Positions 30,676 to 39,472 are shown, counted from the stretch's first letter. The stretch: DNA of 50,529 nt from Sedimentisphaerales bacterium (GCA_016928975.1 JAFGJR010000235.1:1-50529), one strand, 5' to 3'. The notes: generated from the sequence alone by a model not told the origin. Translations and numbers: made by a program.

Positions 30676-32271
30676 ATGCCGCCGAGTAAGAGACGCCAAA
30701 GCAATGATATGCTCTACACTCTGATCGTTCTTATCGGTCTTTGCATTGTCGCGGTGACCGTTGCTGTCATCTTCTATGTCCGGGCCGAAGAGGCTCGAAC
30801 GCAGGGCCTGGAGCTCCAGCAGCGGATCGACAACCTGGCGAACGCCGAGGAGCTGCGCACACTCGGGACCATCGTCGGGACGAAGCTGCCTGGAGAGACC
30901 CAGCTTGGGACCATGGTCACGCACTTCGATCAGATGGTTCGGCTGGTCCGGGGCCCGGTCCAGCCCACCAGCGCGGAGGTCCAGGTTTCCGAGGCGCTGA
31001 GGCGCATACAGCCTCTGCTGGCGCGAGCCGCAGACTATATCACGCTGCCTGTTATCGAGCCCAACACGGCGGATTCCAATGCTGTCGCAGCCGGCGTCGA
31101 TCCAGACGCTCCCGGCGTTGCCGCAGATCCCAATGCGGCCGCCGGTATGGACCCCAATGCCCCGGCGACCGCCTTGGCGGCAGGTGATGAGACCTCGCGC
31201 GGCGCCGCGATCGATCCGAACCGGATCGCGCTGACGGCAGTCATCAATGATCTGCTCGGGGCGCTGCAGCACACCCTTGATCAGAAGCAGGCTGTCCAGC
31301 AGCAATTGGTGGACCTGCGCAACCGGTTCGACATGGCCGTGGTGGACATGCAGCAGACGAAGGAGTCGCTGACGGCCCAGGTCGGCGAGTACCGCGATCA
31401 AGTCACTCAGATCAGGACCGACTACAATGACTTGCGGACGCTTGTGCAACGGAACTCCGACGAGCAGATCAAGCTTCTCCTGGACCGGGCGGAGAAAGCG
31501 GAAGGCAATGCCAAGCAGTTCAACTCGGACCTGCTCAAAACTCAGGCGGAATTGAACGTAGCCCAGAACCGGCTGCAGGAGGCGCTGATAGCCGTCGGCA
31601 AGATCAAACCGACCCCGGACCAGGAAGCCGCCGCCTACAGACCGGACGGCAAGGTCCTTCTGGTGGACGACGCGGCCGGCGTGATTCGCATCAACCTTGG
31701 GGCCGACGACCGAGTCTACAGCGGCCTGACATTCTCCGTGTACGACAAGGGTGCGGGCATTCCCAGAGACGGCAAGCCCAAGGCAGAGGTGGAGGTCTTC
31801 GCCATCGACAAGAACGTTTGCGCCGCCAGGATCATGTCCTCTGCGAAGAGCAATCCAGTCAACACGGACGATCTCGTCGCCAACCTCATCTGGGACAGCG
31901 GCAGGGAGAACAGCTTCGTCATTGCCGGCGAGTTCGACCTGGATGGCAACGGCACTCAGGACTATGGTGCGATCGACAAGATCGAGGCCCTTGTTCGCAA
32001 ATGGGGCGGCGCCGTGGACCCGGACGTATCGGCAAGGACCGACTACGTCATCCTGGGCGACGAGCCGAAGGTTCCGCCAGAGCCAAGCCTCCAGGTTCAG
32101 GCGACCGACCCGACCGTTTTGGACAAGTACAACACCGCCCGGCAGAAGCGTGAACGATATGACCAGGTTCGCCAACGGTCAGAGATGCTCTGGGTCCCTA
32201 TCTTCAACTATGAGCGATTCCTGTACTTCACCGGCTATGCCAGCCAGGTCGGCAAACCGGGGGCGTTCTAA
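30676..32271 (+). CDS. Membrane-anchored coiled-coil protein with C-terminal BRCT-like domain
   Basis: A 531-aa protein. A single transmembrane helix at about 12-33 (MLYTLIVLIGLCIVAVTVAV) anchors it. An Asp/Pro/Ala-rich linker (DPDAPGVAADPNAAAGMDPN) lies near 136-160 and a long coiled coil at about 205-300. A small beta domain follows (VLLVDDAAGVIRINLGADDRVY). Residues about 408-530 fit a BRCT fold: FVIAGEFDLDGN, then IEALVRKWGGAVDPDVSART and DYVILGDEP, with a later helix and VPIFNYERFLYFTGY. BRCT domains are normally in DNA ligase and repair proteins, so this context is unusual. Its own promoter is present and the neighbouring NnrE gene converges, overlapping by 4 nt. Confidence 0.8.
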   Translation: MPPSKRRQSNDMLYTLIVLIGLCIVAVTVAVIFYVRAEEARTQGLELQQRIDNLANAEELRTLGTIVGTKLPGETQLGTMVTHFDQMVRLVRGPVQPTSAEVQVSEALRRIQPLLARAADYITLPVIEPNTADSNAVAAGVDPDAPGVAADPNAAAGMDPNAPATALAAGDETSRGAAIDPNRIALTAVINDLLGALQHTLDQKQAVQQQLVDLRNRFDMAVVDMQQTKESLTAQVGEYRDQVTQIRTDYNDLRTLVQRNSDEQIKLLLDRAEKAEGNAKQFNSDLLKTQAELNVAQNRLQEALIAVGKIKPTPDQEAAAYRPDGKVLLVDDAAGVIRINLGADDRVYSGLTFSVYDKGAGIPRDGKPKAEVEVFAIDKNVCAARIMSSAKSNPVNTDDLVANLIWDSGRENSFVIAGEFDLDGNGTQDYGAIDKIEALVRKWGGAVDPDVSARTDYVILGDEPKVPPEPSLQVQATDPTVLDKYNTARQKRERYDQVRQRSEMLWVPIFNYERFLYFTGYASQVGKPGAF

Positions 32272-33011
32272 CGCCGGGGTGAATCGGGGCTGCGGAACTT
32301 CAGAGTATTCGAGTCATTCGCCGGTGGCTCAACGCCAATCGAGGCAATATAGAGCTCGCCCAGGTACTTGCGTGCGTCGGGGCAAGCCACGAATCCCTTT
32401 TTGACCGCCACGAAGGTTACTGTGTACGTCGCCTGGATGGCGGTGCCAAGCGGTCTGCCGGTATCACAGTCCAAGCCCGAGGGAATGTCCACGGCGAGTA
32501 TGAGACGTCCCAGCGCGTTGATGGAATCGATGAGGGACCGGTAGGGCTCATGCAACTCGCCCTGCAAGCCGGTGCCAAACAGGGCATCGACAATCAGGTC
32601 CGCATCACCGGCGAGCGAACGAACCTGGGCACAAAGGTCGGTGGCAGCCGCATCGAACGGCTGAACCGCGTGGCCGAGCCGCTTCAGGATGCCGTGATTG
32701 ACTCGCGCATCGTTGCGCATCTTCTCTTGCGGGCCGTGCAGCAGGACCTTCACAGCGAAGCCTGCATTGATCAGATGGCGGGCAATCACGTAGCCATCGC
32801 CGCCGTTGTTGCCGGTGCCACAGAAGATGCAGACGCGGGGATTGTCCACCCCGGCGAGCTTCTCCTTGATGAGTTCTGCGCAGCTTCGGCCGGCATTCTC
32901 CATGAGCACGACGCCGGGCACGCCGATCTGATCGATCGCCCAGGAATCGACGGCGCGGACCTCTTCTCGGGTCATGACCCGATACTGTCTGTCTGGCGTG
33001 TATCTCTCCAT
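32268..33011 (-). CDS. nnrE: NAD(P)H-hydrate epimerase
   Basis: A 247-aa YjeF-N-type epimerase that repairs damaged NAD(P)HX by interconverting its R and S forms. Family blocks: VLMENAGRSCAELI, CIFCGTGNNGGDGYVIARHL (nucleotide loop), DADLIVDALFGTGLQGEL, and AVDIPSGLDCDTG. The carbohydrate-kinase-like dehydratase half found in fused Nnr proteins is absent, so this is the stand-alone type. A -10 box sits only 7 nt before the ATG at 33011, with no ribosome site, so the mRNA may be leaderless. Confidence 0.94.
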   Translation of the reverse strand: MERYTPDRQYRVMTREEVRAVDSWAIDQIGVPGVVLMENAGRSCAELIKEKLAGVDNPRVCIFCGTGNNGGDGYVIARHLINAGFAVKVLLHGPQEKMRNDARVNHGILKRLGHAVQPFDAAATDLCAQVRSLAGDADLIVDALFGTGLQGELHEPYRSLIDSINALGRLILAVDIPSGLDCDTGRPLGTAIQATYTVTFVAVKKGFVACPDARKYLGELYIASIGVEPPANDSNTLKFRSPDSPRR

Positions 33012-33018
33012 GCACTTC

Positions 33019-33048
33019 CTTATACAGGACGTGCGATCCCGCCGTCAA
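33019..33048 (-). promoter_or_regulatory. nnrE promoter, predicted leaderless
   Basis: On the minus strand: TTGACG (33048-33043), 18 nt, TATAAG (33024-33019), then GAAGTGC and the ATG at 33011. With the usual 6-7 nt to the start point, transcription would begin at the start codon. The geometry is the same as at polX. Confidence 0.7.
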
Positions 33049-33074
33049 GTCGTCGAGCGTTTTGACCAGGGCAA

Positions 33075-33103
33075 TTGACGACGCGGCCGCGCCCTGCTAC
33101 AAT
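33075..33103 (+). promoter_or_regulatory. Promoter of the surE operon
   Basis: TTGACG (33075-33080), 17 nt, TACAAT (33098-33103); both boxes match 5/6. It diverges from the nnrE promoter with about 26 nt between the -35 boxes. The leader to the surE ATG at 33193 is about 83 nt. Confidence 0.75.
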
Positions 33104-33192
33104 GCTCCGGATGCATGGTATTGGACGCCGGCGTGGGCGCCACTCTCTCTACGGGACTCCATACCCGGCAACACTGAGAATGCTCAGGTAGT

Positions 33193-33945
33193 ATGCGTAT
33201 ATTGCTGACAAACGATGATGGGATTTTTGCACCGGGCCTCGCGGCGATCTACCGCCGACTGATCGAGCTCGGCGAGGTGTCGGTGGTGGCCCCCACGGAC
33301 GGTTGGTCCGGGGCCAGCCACAGCATCACGTTCTTCGAGCCGCTGGCCTGCAGCAAAGCGGATATCAACGGTCTGTTTTGTGGCTTTGGCGTCCGGGGCT
33401 CGCCGGCGGACTGCGTGAAGCTTGCCTGCATGCAACTGCTCGACGGCCCGGTCGACCTGGTCGTGGCGGGCATCAACCACGGCGCCAACGTCGGAATCAA
33501 CGTGTACTACTCCGGCACCGTGGCGGCGGCGATGGAGGCGGCGTTCCTGCGCATCCCATCGGTGGCCATCAGCGTCTCCTCCGAGCCACAAATGGACTTC
33601 GAGCGGGCCGCGGGATACGCCTTCGACGTGCTCAAGAGGCTGCTCCCACTGCACAGTGGCGACGTGGTCAACGTCAATATCCCCGCGCTGTCCCGCGGCG
33701 AGCCCCGGGGCGTCCGCGTCGTGCCGCAGGCAACCTCCGGATTCCACGAGCACTACATCCTTCAGAAGAGCGGCGACAGCGAAGCGATCTTTCAGTTGGC
33801 GGGCGGAGCCCACCGCGACGAGAAGCTCCCCGCCGATACGACGGCCCTGGCGGAAGGGTTCATCACGGTGACGCCCCTGCTGCCTGACATGACGGACCAC
33901 CGCAAGACCGACGCACTGAGGGCGCGATTCAACGGGCAACTGTGA
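33193..33945 (+). CDS. surE: 5'/3'-nucleotidase SurE
   Basis: A 250-aa survival protein SurE, a metal-dependent nucleoside monophosphatase. The N-terminal LLTNDDGIFAPGL holds the two metal Asp residues. GVRGSPADCVKLA and DLVVAGINHGANVG supply the active-site Ser/Asn region, and YYSGTVAAAMEAAFL is family-typical. Length is normal. It opens a three-gene run with an ACT protein (18-nt gap) and a PFL protein (3-nt gap), behind a clear promoter at 33075-33103. The start is ATG 33193 with only a weak AGGT ribosome site. Confidence 0.96.
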   Translation: MRILLTNDDGIFAPGLAAIYRRLIELGEVSVVAPTDGWSGASHSITFFEPLACSKADINGLFCGFGVRGSPADCVKLACMQLLDGPVDLVVAGINHGANVGINVYYSGTVAAAMEAAFLRIPSVAISVSSEPQMDFERAAGYAFDVLKRLLPLHSGDVVNVNIPALSRGEPRGVRVVPQATSGFHEHYILQKSGDSEAIFQLAGGAHRDEKLPADTTALAEGFITVTPLLPDMTDHRKTDALRARFNGQL

Positions 33946-33963
33946 CAAACACTGAGGACTGCT

Positions 33964-34254
33964 ATGGCGGAGCACAAGACAAGCCAGATTTGCATCGTCA
34001 CGGTCACCGGGGCCGACCGAGTGGGCATCATCGCGAAGCTGTCCGCCACGATGGCCAAGGCCAATATCAACATCGTGGACGTGAACCAGAAGATCCTGGA
34101 GGACTGCTTCGTGATGACGATGGCGGTCGATATCGGCCAGGCAACGATGGACATCGGTCAGATCAAGAGACAGCTCGACCGTGTCGGCAAGACGATGGCC
34201 CTCAAGATCACCATCCAGGATGAGAACATCTTCAAGGCGATGCACAGGGTGTGA
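33964..34254 (+). CDS. ACT-domain protein (UPF0237 type)
   Basis: A 96-aa single ACT domain: VTVTGADRVGIIAKLSATMAK at about 12-32, the ligand loop, then INIVDVNQKILEDCFVMTMAV. This is the small UPF0237/GcvR-like family commonly found immediately before the PFL gene, as here (3-nt gap). ACT domains bind amino acids and control enzymes; a regulatory role over the downstream PFL protein is likely but not shown by sequence alone. Confidence 0.93.
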   Translation: MAEHKTSQICIVTVTGADRVGIIAKLSATMAKANINIVDVNQKILEDCFVMTMAVDIGQATMDIGQIKRQLDRVGKTMALKITIQDENIFKAMHRV

Positions 34255-34257
34255 TTC

Positions 34258-35619
34258 ATGCGAATCTCCGTGGAAGAGGTCTTCGAAACCGTCGGGATGA
34301 CACTGGATCATCACTTCGATATCCGCACGGTCACTCTCGGCATCAACTTGAAAGACTGTATGGACCGGGACCTGGATTGGCTTTCCAGGCAGGTGCAGGC
34401 TCGCATCGTTGAGAAGGGCCAGTTGCTCAATCACTGCGCCGATGCGCTGGAACAGAAGTACGGGATCCCGGTCACGAACCGTCGGATCGCCGTTACGCCG
34501 GTGTCGCTGCTGCTGGAGCCGTTGCCTCATAAGGCGATCACGGCCGTCAAGTTCGCCAAGGTCCTCGATTGCGCCGCCAGAAAGGCAAGCATCGACTTCC
34601 TCGGCGGCTTCGGGGCCATGGTGCAGAAGGGCATGACGGCGGCCGAGGAGAACCTGATCGACGCGATTCCGCAGGCCCTCTCGGAGACGGAGCGGGTCTG
34701 CGGGTTCCTGAACCTCGCCTCCACGGCGGCAGGGATCAACATGGACGCCGTCGTCAAGATCGGCCATATCATCAAGGACCTCGCCCACCGATCCCCCAAC
34801 GGGATTGGCTGCGCCAAGCTGGCCGTCTTTGCCAACGTTCCCGAGGACAGTCCCTTCATGGCGGGCGCCCATCACGGCATTGGCGAGCCTGACTTCTCCC
34901 TGAATATTGGGATCTCCGGTCCCGGGGTCGTTCGCAATGTGGTGGCTCAGAATCCCGATTGCGACCTGACGCAGTTATCCGAGATCATCAAGCGAACCGT
35001 ATTCAAGATCACCCGCGCAGGCGAGCTGATTGGCCGGGAGCTGGCCGCCCTGATGAAGGTCGATTTTGGCATCGTGGACATCTCCCTCGCCCCGACGACT
35101 TCGACCGGCGACTCGGTAGCGGAGATCGTCGAGGCGATGGGCGTAGGTCGGATGGGTGCACCGGGCTCAACGGCCGCATTAGCCCTGCTCATCGACGCGG
35201 TCAAGAAAGGCGGCGCCATGGCCTCTGGCAACGTCGGCGGCCTATCGGGGACCTTCATTCCGGTCAGCGAGGATGCCGGCATGATCCGGGCCGTCAAGTC
35301 CGGGGCCCTGAGCCTTGAGAAACTCGAGGCTCTCACCAGCGTTTGCTCCGTGGGCCTGGACATGTTCGCCGTGCCGGGCGACACCCCGCCCGAAACCATC
35401 TCCTCCATCATCGCCGACGAGCTCTCCATCGGAGTGGTGAACAATAAGACCACCAGCGTTCGCATCGTCCCAGTCCCGGGAGCCAAACCCGGGCATCTCG
35501 TGCATTTCGGAGGCCTCCTCGGCTCCGCTCCGGTCATGAAGGTGGGCAAGTACTCCTCCGCCAAGTTCATCGAGCGTCGGGGCCGTGTGCCGTCACCCAG
35601 CCTCGCCCTCCGTAATTGA
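34258..35619 (+). CDS. PFL-family (UPF0210) protein
   Basis: A 453-aa protein of the UPF0210/DUF711 type, related in fold to glycyl-radical enzymes. Highly conserved blocks are IDFLGGFGAMVQKG, ICGFLNLAST-type VCGFLNLASTAAGINMD, AHHGIGEPDFSLNIGISGPGV, and VDFGIVDISLAPT. The end carries GAKPGHLVHFGGLLGSAPVM. No glycyl-radical RVxGY loop is apparent, so it should not be a formate-lyase activity. The function remains unassigned; the tight ACT-PFL pairing suggests amino-acid-related metabolism. Confidence 0.93.
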   Translation: MRISVEEVFETVGMTLDHHFDIRTVTLGINLKDCMDRDLDWLSRQVQARIVEKGQLLNHCADALEQKYGIPVTNRRIAVTPVSLLLEPLPHKAITAVKFAKVLDCAARKASIDFLGGFGAMVQKGMTAAEENLIDAIPQALSETERVCGFLNLASTAAGINMDAVVKIGHIIKDLAHRSPNGIGCAKLAVFANVPEDSPFMAGAHHGIGEPDFSLNIGISGPGVVRNVVAQNPDCDLTQLSEIIKRTVFKITRAGELIGRELAALMKVDFGIVDISLAPTTSTGDSVAEIVEAMGVGRMGAPGSTAALALLIDAVKKGGAMASGNVGGLSGTFIPVSEDAGMIRAVKSGALSLEKLEALTSVCSVGLDMFAVPGDTPPETISSIIADELSIGVVNNKTTSVRIVPVPGAKPGHLVHFGGLLGSAPVMKVGKYSSAKFIERRGRVPSPSLALRN

Positions 35620-35665
35620 CCTCCCACCCATAGCGCGACAATTGTCCGATATCAAGAAATTTCTT

Positions 35666-35695
35666 TTGACATCTTTTTATCGGATCGTGTATACT
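35666..35695 (+). promoter_or_regulatory. Strong promoter of pseudopilin 2
   Basis: TTGACA (35666-35671, perfect), 18 nt, TATACT (35690-35695, 5/6). It is the clearest sigma-70 promoter in the window. The leader to the ATG at 35768 is about 66 nt; the region is locally AT-rich. Confidence 0.8.
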
Positions 35696-35767
35696 TGTGG
35701 TGTGAGGTAAGGTGTCTTCTCCGGGATATACCTTCTCCAGCCAAAGGACCGGAATGAGAGAATAGAG

Positions 35768-36541
35768 ATGGCAAGGAGAGGTCTGACGCTCATAGAGCTG
35801 CTGGTCGTGGTGGGTGTGATTACCCTGCTGCTGGCGCTGTCTTTTCCCGCCCTGATGCGGGCACGAAACCAGGCCCAGGGGGCCGTTTGCGCCCAGAATC
35901 AGAAGATCCTCGCTCTGGCATGGCTGCTGTACAAAGACGATAACGACGACCGGCTCGTAGGCGGCAGCGTGGGGCACCCCTATGACTGGGTCCAGGGGCC
36001 CACCGGCGTCGGGACCGCCATCGACCGCCAGAAGGAAGGCATCCGCCAGGGCGCCCTGTACCGCTACACCGGCGACAAGGTCGAGGTCTTCCGCTGTCCG
36101 GCCGACCAGAGAAAACAGATGCCCGGACAGATGGCCTATCGAAGCTATTCCATCGCCGGCGGCGCCAATGGCGAGGGCTGGCAGTACACCTTCACACCGG
36201 CCGAGAAGTACTCCGAGATCGTCCAGTACGGCACGAAATACGTGTTTGTGGAAGAGGCCGACCCGAGAGGGTGGAACAAGGGCTCCTGGGTGCTCAACCC
36301 GCTGGGTGAAACATGGGTGGACCCGCTGGCGGTCTGGCACAGCAGGAGCAGAAGCACGTTGGGCTATGCGGACGGTCACGCGGAAATCCACCGTTGGGTC
36401 GACCAGAGTACGATTGGGATGTCCGAGAGACAGGAGTTCTTCTGTCCCGTGCCGCCGAATGAGGGCGAGGACCTGCGGTTCATGATCGGCGGCTTCCCCC
36501 AGAAGAGTTCAGACGCCTCGAAGAACGGCCGAGTCGGCTGA
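35768..36541 (+). CDS. DUF1559-like pseudopilin 2
   Basis: A 257-aa prepilin-like protein: [20 protein letters not shown] at the N-terminus, cleavage expected before LTLIE with Glu5 retained. The ecto-domain repeats the family's segments: CAQNQKILALAWLLYKDDND, GALYRYTGDKVEVFRCPAD, and SIAGGANGEGW, then LGYADGHAEIHRW. The last element is a variant of the usual FADGHxxxW. It stands behind a strong promoter and 206 nt before its close paralogue at 36748. Surface display or pseudopilus role is inferred. Confidence 0.93.
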   Translation: MARRGLTLIELLVVVGVITLLLALSFPALMRARNQAQGAVCAQNQKILALAWLLYKDDNDDRLVGGSVGHPYDWVQGPTGVGTAIDRQKEGIRQGALYRYTGDKVEVFRCPADQRKQMPGQMAYRSYSIAGGANGEGWQYTFTPAEKYSEIVQYGTKYVFVEEADPRGWNKGSWVLNPLGETWVDPLAVWHSRSRSTLGYADGHAEIHRWVDQSTIGMSERQEFFCPVPPNEGEDLRFMIGGFPQKSSDASKNGRVG

Positions 36542-36747
36542 GCGAGCATCTCTGACCGGTCTCCTCGACGTCGGGCTCTGCCCTGCGTGGTCCACTGTAG
36601 GAATTCCTGGGGAACAGTTGTCACCGCTGAAGCGTCTTAATGATGATACGAAGTGAATTCGCCCCACCGGATGGGTCGAGTGTAATAACGTGCCGCCTCG
36701 CTGAGGCCTCGGCATGAGTCAATAGGGAAGGTGAAAGGACCGAGAAG

Positions 36748-37551
36748 ATGAAGCCGAGAGCTTTTACGCTGATCGAGTTGCTTGTCGTCATTGCCATTAT
36801 CGCGATTCTGATGGCCATCCTGATGCCGTCGCTGAAGCTGGCGAAGGATCAGGCTACACGTATCCACTGCGTCAGCAATGCGAAGGCGCTTACGCTCGGG
36901 TGGCTGCTGTACAAAGACGACTGGGATGGCAAGCTCGTGCCGGGCCACACCGGTAGGCGCACGGACACCGAAGTTGGCTGGGTCAATCAATTGCAGTGGG
37001 TGGATGAGCCACCTGCTCTCGACTCCAACTGGGTCCTCAAGAAAGAGGCGATCGCACGCGGGTCGCTGTTCAACTACGTTGGCAAGGAAGTGCAGATCTA
37101 TCGCTGCCCAGCGGACCGGCGAAGAGAGAGTTCCTCTTTGCCTGTGGCCTACCGGACGTTCTCAGTCGCCGGCGGCGCCAACGGTGAGAGTTGGAGCGCA
37201 TACAGGAGATGCACGATCTATAGCGAAATCAAGCGACCGGCGACTACGTATGTCCTCGTGGAGGAGATGGACACGCGAGGCCTGAACATGGGCTCCTGGC
37301 AGATGGACCCGGATCCGATCAATCCGAGCTGGACGGACCCGCTCGCCATGTGGCACAACAAGAAGAGCACGCTTTCCTATGCCGACGGCAGCGCTGAGAT
37401 GCATACCTGGGAGTCCCAGAGCTTCATCGAGTGGAACCTCAGGTTCATGAACGAACCCGGGTATCAGGGGTTCGGCATGAATCCTCCCGCTGACGACCGC
37501 GCGGACGTGAATTTCATGGCCAATGGCTTCCCATACAAAGCCATCCGGTAG
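36748..37551 (+). CDS. DUF1559-like pseudopilin 3
   Basis: A 267-aa paralogue of the preceding protein. Start [20 protein letters not shown], then CVSNAKALTLGWLLYKDDWD, GSLFNYVGKEVQIYRCPAD, FSVAGGANGESW and the final LSYADGSAEMHTW, where the third-member motif DGH becomes DGS. The shared WLLYKDD and RCPAD elements with pseudopilin 2 show a local duplication. AAGGA precedes the ATG at 36748. An additional 30-residue insert (WVNQLQWVDEPPALDSNW) distinguishes it. Confidence 0.93.
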   Translation: MKPRAFTLIELLVVIAIIAILMAILMPSLKLAKDQATRIHCVSNAKALTLGWLLYKDDWDGKLVPGHTGRRTDTEVGWVNQLQWVDEPPALDSNWVLKKEAIARGSLFNYVGKEVQIYRCPADRRRESSSLPVAYRTFSVAGGANGESWSAYRRCTIYSEIKRPATTYVLVEEMDTRGLNMGSWQMDPDPINPSWTDPLAMWHNKKSTLSYADGSAEMHTWESQSFIEWNLRFMNEPGYQGFGMNPPADDRADVNFMANGFPYKAIR

Positions 37552-37640
37552 ACGTTCCCTCCCGGCTCTTGCCTGCCTACGATGCACGGTCCGTGCAACG
37601 ATATCGGCGTTGGCTGCCATTGTTCGCGAGAGGCGAAAGC

Positions 37641-38249
37641 ATGTGGGACATCTTCGATCAACCCTGGACGCTGCTGGGGGCGGCGACAATCGTTCTGCTG
37701 GCGGTGTTGACGTTTCGCAGTGTCTGGCCTGAGAAGCGAGCGCGGTGGCAGTGGCTTCTGCCGGTGGGCGTCGCTGTCCTGGGCGTGGGCTTCGACCTCG
37801 TGGTCGCCACGGACCTGGAGAAGGTCAGCCGGATTGTCAAGACCGCCATGAGGGCTGCTGAGAAGGAAGATTGTGTCGCCATCGCCCGCTTGGTCGCGCC
37901 GAACTACGAAGACTCCTATCACAAGGACAAACAGGCCTTCATCAGCCACTGCCGGGCCAGGCTCGTGGCGCCGGCCGTGGATCAAGTTCGAAAGATAGGG
38001 ATGGCAATGGAGATCACGCCACCCCAGGCCGCCGTGACCCTGACCTTCAGAGTGAGGTTCGAGAAGGAAAGCTACTGGGTGCGCAGCTACGGCAAACTGG
38101 CGGCCCTGGTGAAGGTGCAGGTGAGACTTGCGAAGCAGCCGGACGCAAGCTGGCTCGTCACACGCGTCGAAGTGCTTGAAGTGGACACGATGCCCGCCAG
38201 GTGGGATATGGCCAGGGACAGTTCACACGCCAGGGCTCTTTCGTGTTAG
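37641..38249 (+). CDS. Membrane protein with NTF2-like soluble domain
   Basis: A 202-aa protein with two transmembrane helices at about 10-27 (LLGAATIVLLAVLTFRSV) and 36-53 (LLPVGVAVLGVGFDLV). The rest resembles a small NTF2/SnoaL-like cup: helix KVSRIVKTAMRAAEKEDCVAIARLV followed by strands AAVTLTFRVRFEK and ALVKVQVRLAKQ. It is common in planctomycetes; no function can be assigned. The ATG at 37641 follows GAGAGG; the frame extends 5' to 37569 without a ribosome site. Confidence 0.78.
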   Translation: MWDIFDQPWTLLGAATIVLLAVLTFRSVWPEKRARWQWLLPVGVAVLGVGFDLVVATDLEKVSRIVKTAMRAAEKEDCVAIARLVAPNYEDSYHKDKQAFISHCRARLVAPAVDQVRKIGMAMEITPPQAAVTLTFRVRFEKESYWVRSYGKLAALVKVQVRLAKQPDASWLVTRVEVLEVDTMPARWDMARDSSHARALSC

Positions 38250-38260
38250 TGAGTCCACAC

Positions 38261-39019
38261 CTATGAGGAAGCTCGGCCTGCACTCAGTTGCGATGCCACG
38301 GACGCTGTGGCGGCACGGACCTTCTCCTCATCAGCCAGGTAGTAGTGCCTTGCAGCCTTCAGGTCGTCGTTCAGTTCGTACACAAGGGGAATCCCCGTCG
38401 GGATGTTGAGTCCCGTGATCTCCTCGTCGCTGATGCCGTCCAGGTATTTGACCAGCGCGCGGATGCTGTTGCCGTGCGCAGAGATGAGCACCTTCCGCCC
38501 CTGCTGCAGGACGGGAGCGATGGTTTCGTGCCAATAAGAAAGGACTCTGTCCAGCGTCGTCTTGAGCGACTCGGTGGCAGGCAGCAGTTCTCCGGGCACA
38601 TTCGCATACCGAGGATCATGCCGGGGGTGTCGCGGGTCGTCTTCGCCGAGAGGGCTGGGCGGAACATCATAGCTGCGCCGCCAGATTTGGACCTGCTCAA
38701 GTCCGAACTTCTCGGCCATGTCCCGCTTGTTCAGTCCCTGGAGGACGCCGTAGTGCCGCTCGTTCAGCCGCCAGGAGCGAGAAACAGGAATCCACATCAG
38801 GTCCATGTCATCGAGGATGATCCACAAGGTCCGGATCGCCCTTTTCAGGACAGAGGTAAAGGCAATGTCAAACGTGCAGCCATCCTGGACGAGGGCGCGG
38901 GCCGCCTCGTGCGCCTCCTGAATCCCCTGTGGCGACAGATCTACGTCGGTCCAGCCGGTGAAGCGGTTTTCCAGGTTCCACGTGCTCTGGCCGTGCCTGA
39001 CGAGAACCAACTTAATCAT
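38261..39019 (-). CDS. gpmA: 2,3-bisphosphoglycerate-dependent phosphoglycerate mutase
   Basis: A 252-aa glycolytic enzyme converting 3- to 2-phosphoglycerate. Family signatures: [20 protein letters not shown] with phospho-His at residue about 10, [36 protein letters not shown], and [15 protein letters not shown] with the second catalytic His. Length is typical. The ATG at 39019 follows AAAGGTGG at good spacing; the longer frame to 39151 would overlap the small Cys gene. It lies alone, convergent with the NTF2-like gene. Confidence 0.97.
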   Translation of the reverse strand: MIKLVLVRHGQSTWNLENRFTGWTDVDLSPQGIQEAHEAARALVQDGCTFDIAFTSVLKRAIRTLWIILDDMDLMWIPVSRSWRLNERHYGVLQGLNKRDMAEKFGLEQVQIWRRSYDVPPSPLGEDDPRHPRHDPRYANVPGELLPATESLKTTLDRVLSYWHETIAPVLQQGRKVLISAHGNSIRALVKYLDGISDEEITGLNIPTGIPLVYELNDDLKAARHYYLADEEKVRAATASVASQLSAGRASS

Positions 39020-39087
39020 AACGCCACCTTTCGGGCCCCACGGGGGCATCAAATGCACCGTGCCGGAGGCCCGCCAGGAATGAAAGC

Positions 39088-39273
39088 CTACAGGTCCACT
39101 GGTTTGCAGAGGTTTTCCTTTTTCACGGCGGCGCGGCCGCAGATCTTGCACATGAACCTGGCATCCCGCACGAGTTTCTTGTACTCCTCAGGATTGCTGA
39201 TCTGAAAGCCCAGGTTGTTCAGGTAGCACAAGTGCACGTCATGTCGCGGATGAGGCATTTCGATCTTTGCCAT
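39088..39273 (-). CDS. Small HLCY/CxxCGR protein, paralogue 2
   Basis: A 61-aa protein that matches the small protein at 26900-27103: [13 protein letters not shown], then EYKKLVRD, then [20 protein letters not shown]. All Cys positions and the C-terminal LCxPVxL are shared; the N-terminus is unlike ([12 protein letters not shown]). It could fold around one metal ion. The gene lies 69 nt upstream of gpmA on the same strand, but a link is unclear. GGAAGG lies about 9 nt before the ATG. Confidence 0.75.
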   Translation of the reverse strand: MAKIEMPHPRHDVHLCYLNNLGFQISNPEEYKKLVRDARFMCKICGRAAVKKENLCKPVDL

Positions 39274-39472
39274 GTTCGTTCGCCTTCCAAAGCTCCTGTC
39301 ACGAGCCCGATTCGGGCCGCCAATTCAGTTGTTCCCAAGGCCACCCTGCCGGCTTGGTTTCTATGCGTACAGGCCTCGGGGCCCGCAGGTTCATCGCCAA
39401 GGCGAAATCTCTACGACTCCCGGCTCCAGGTCAACGTACGGGGATTTGGGCACGCCGTCACGCAACATTTTC

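Noticed and set aside
30673..32175. A 500-aa antisense frame opposite the BRCT-like gene
   Set aside because: No promoter, ribosome site or domain, whereas the plus-strand gene has all three.
33184..34875. A 563-aa antisense open frame opposite surE, ACT and PFL genes
   Set aside because: It lies wholly opposite three well-recognised genes; its composition (Arg/His/Asp-rich, no domain) is typical of antisense frames in GC-rich DNA.
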